A stretch of 64,000 nt of DNA, taken from contig NC_133238.1 in NCBI RefSeq assembly GCF_040436345.1, positions 5,644,150-5,708,149 of the forward strand. The letters are read 5' to 3'. Shown one piece after another: positions 63,951 through 64,000 of the stretch. Origin of the DNA: Pagrus major. Lineage: Eukaryota; Chordata; Actinopteri; Spariformes; Sparidae. The translations under genes and the position numbers were made by a program. Position 1 is the stretch's first letter. Each line of letters opens with the position of its first letter. The notes beneath the pieces were generated by a model, which saw only the letters and a program-made list of their open reading frames with translations, was not told the DNA's origin and made no database searches.

Positions 63951-64000
63951 CTCTCCGGCCTTGTTGAAAATCAATCAGTGTTGCAGACCAAAGGCCTTGA

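Larger units (their letters stand above)
3984..64000 (+). repeat. Tandem U2-U5 snRNA gene array, 918-bp unit, interrupted by LINE copies
   Basis: The unit runs U2 (188 nt), 438-bp spacer, U5 (~120 nt), 172-bp spacer, all plus strand. U2 starts repeat every 918 bp exactly through 21405-48027 and 55501-63763. Left homology starts at 3984, inside the spacer; the array runs past the right edge. Interrupted units are longer by the LINE length less 12 bp (6569, 6568 and 6557 bp). Single-base indels explain the only other departures: +1 near 14459 and -1 near 48340. Confidence 0.97.
55501..64000 (+). repeat. Second uninterrupted block of U2-U5 units, open to the right edge
   Basis: Nine full 918-bp units and the first 238 bp of a tenth. 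All carry U at U2 nt 67. The array shows no sign of ending here. Confidence 0.97.

Noticed and set aside
3984-64000. Satellite DNA or CRISPR-like array
   Set aside because: The unit contains two recognisable snRNA genes with promoters, and there are no unique spacers between short repeats.

Overview
The window looks like part of a teleost fish chromosome. The evidence is vertebrate-type U2 and U5 spliceosomal snRNA genes, a transposase-like protein of a type I recall as common in fish genomes, and a Tx1-clade LINE inserted inside U2 genes, which is the behaviour described for the fish family Keshi. No bacterial or viral gene organisation is seen.

Layout. (1) 1-2455: the 3' part of a plus-strand, transposase-derived protein gene, open to the left window edge. 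(2) 2456-3983: AT-rich sequence with a ~130-bp direct duplication and what may be the 3' UTR and last coding exon of a minus-strand gene (about 3250-3939). (3) 3984-64000 (continuing past the right edge): a tandem array with a 918-bp unit. Each unit holds one U2 gene (188 nt) and, 438 bp downstream on the same strand, one U5 gene (~120 nt); 172 bp then separate U5 from the next U2. I count 40 whole U2 genes and 44 whole U5 genes. Thirty uninterrupted units lie at 21405-48943, and nine plus a partial tenth at 55501-64000.

Four LINE copies interrupt the array: A (5'-truncated, 4857-7387), B (8294-13955), C (14863-20524) and D (48970-54620). B, C and D all start after U2 nt 26 and end before U2 nt 39, so 11-12 bp of U2, including the branch-point recognition sequence GUAGUA, are gone. 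B and C have both reading frames whole (ORF1 with three CCHC knuckles; ORF2 with AP-endonuclease, reverse transcriptase and a C-terminal CCHC). D has a 10-bp deletion in ORF1 and a whole ORF2. Copy A joins the middle of ORF2 to the U2-U5 spacer, so it is best read as a deletion product.

How the parts work together. Every snRNA gene has a Pol II snRNA-type layout: a PSE-like element near -55 and a 3'-box-like element just downstream, nearly the same sequence for U2 and U5. The LINE lies in the same orientation as U2 and directly downstream of the U2 promoter and first 26 nt, so it is placed to be transcribed from that promoter. U5 in the interrupted units is untouched. Base variants shared by units a whole number of repeats apart show that the array is being homogenised by unequal exchange or conversion. 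Copy number in so uniform an array depends on the assembly being right.
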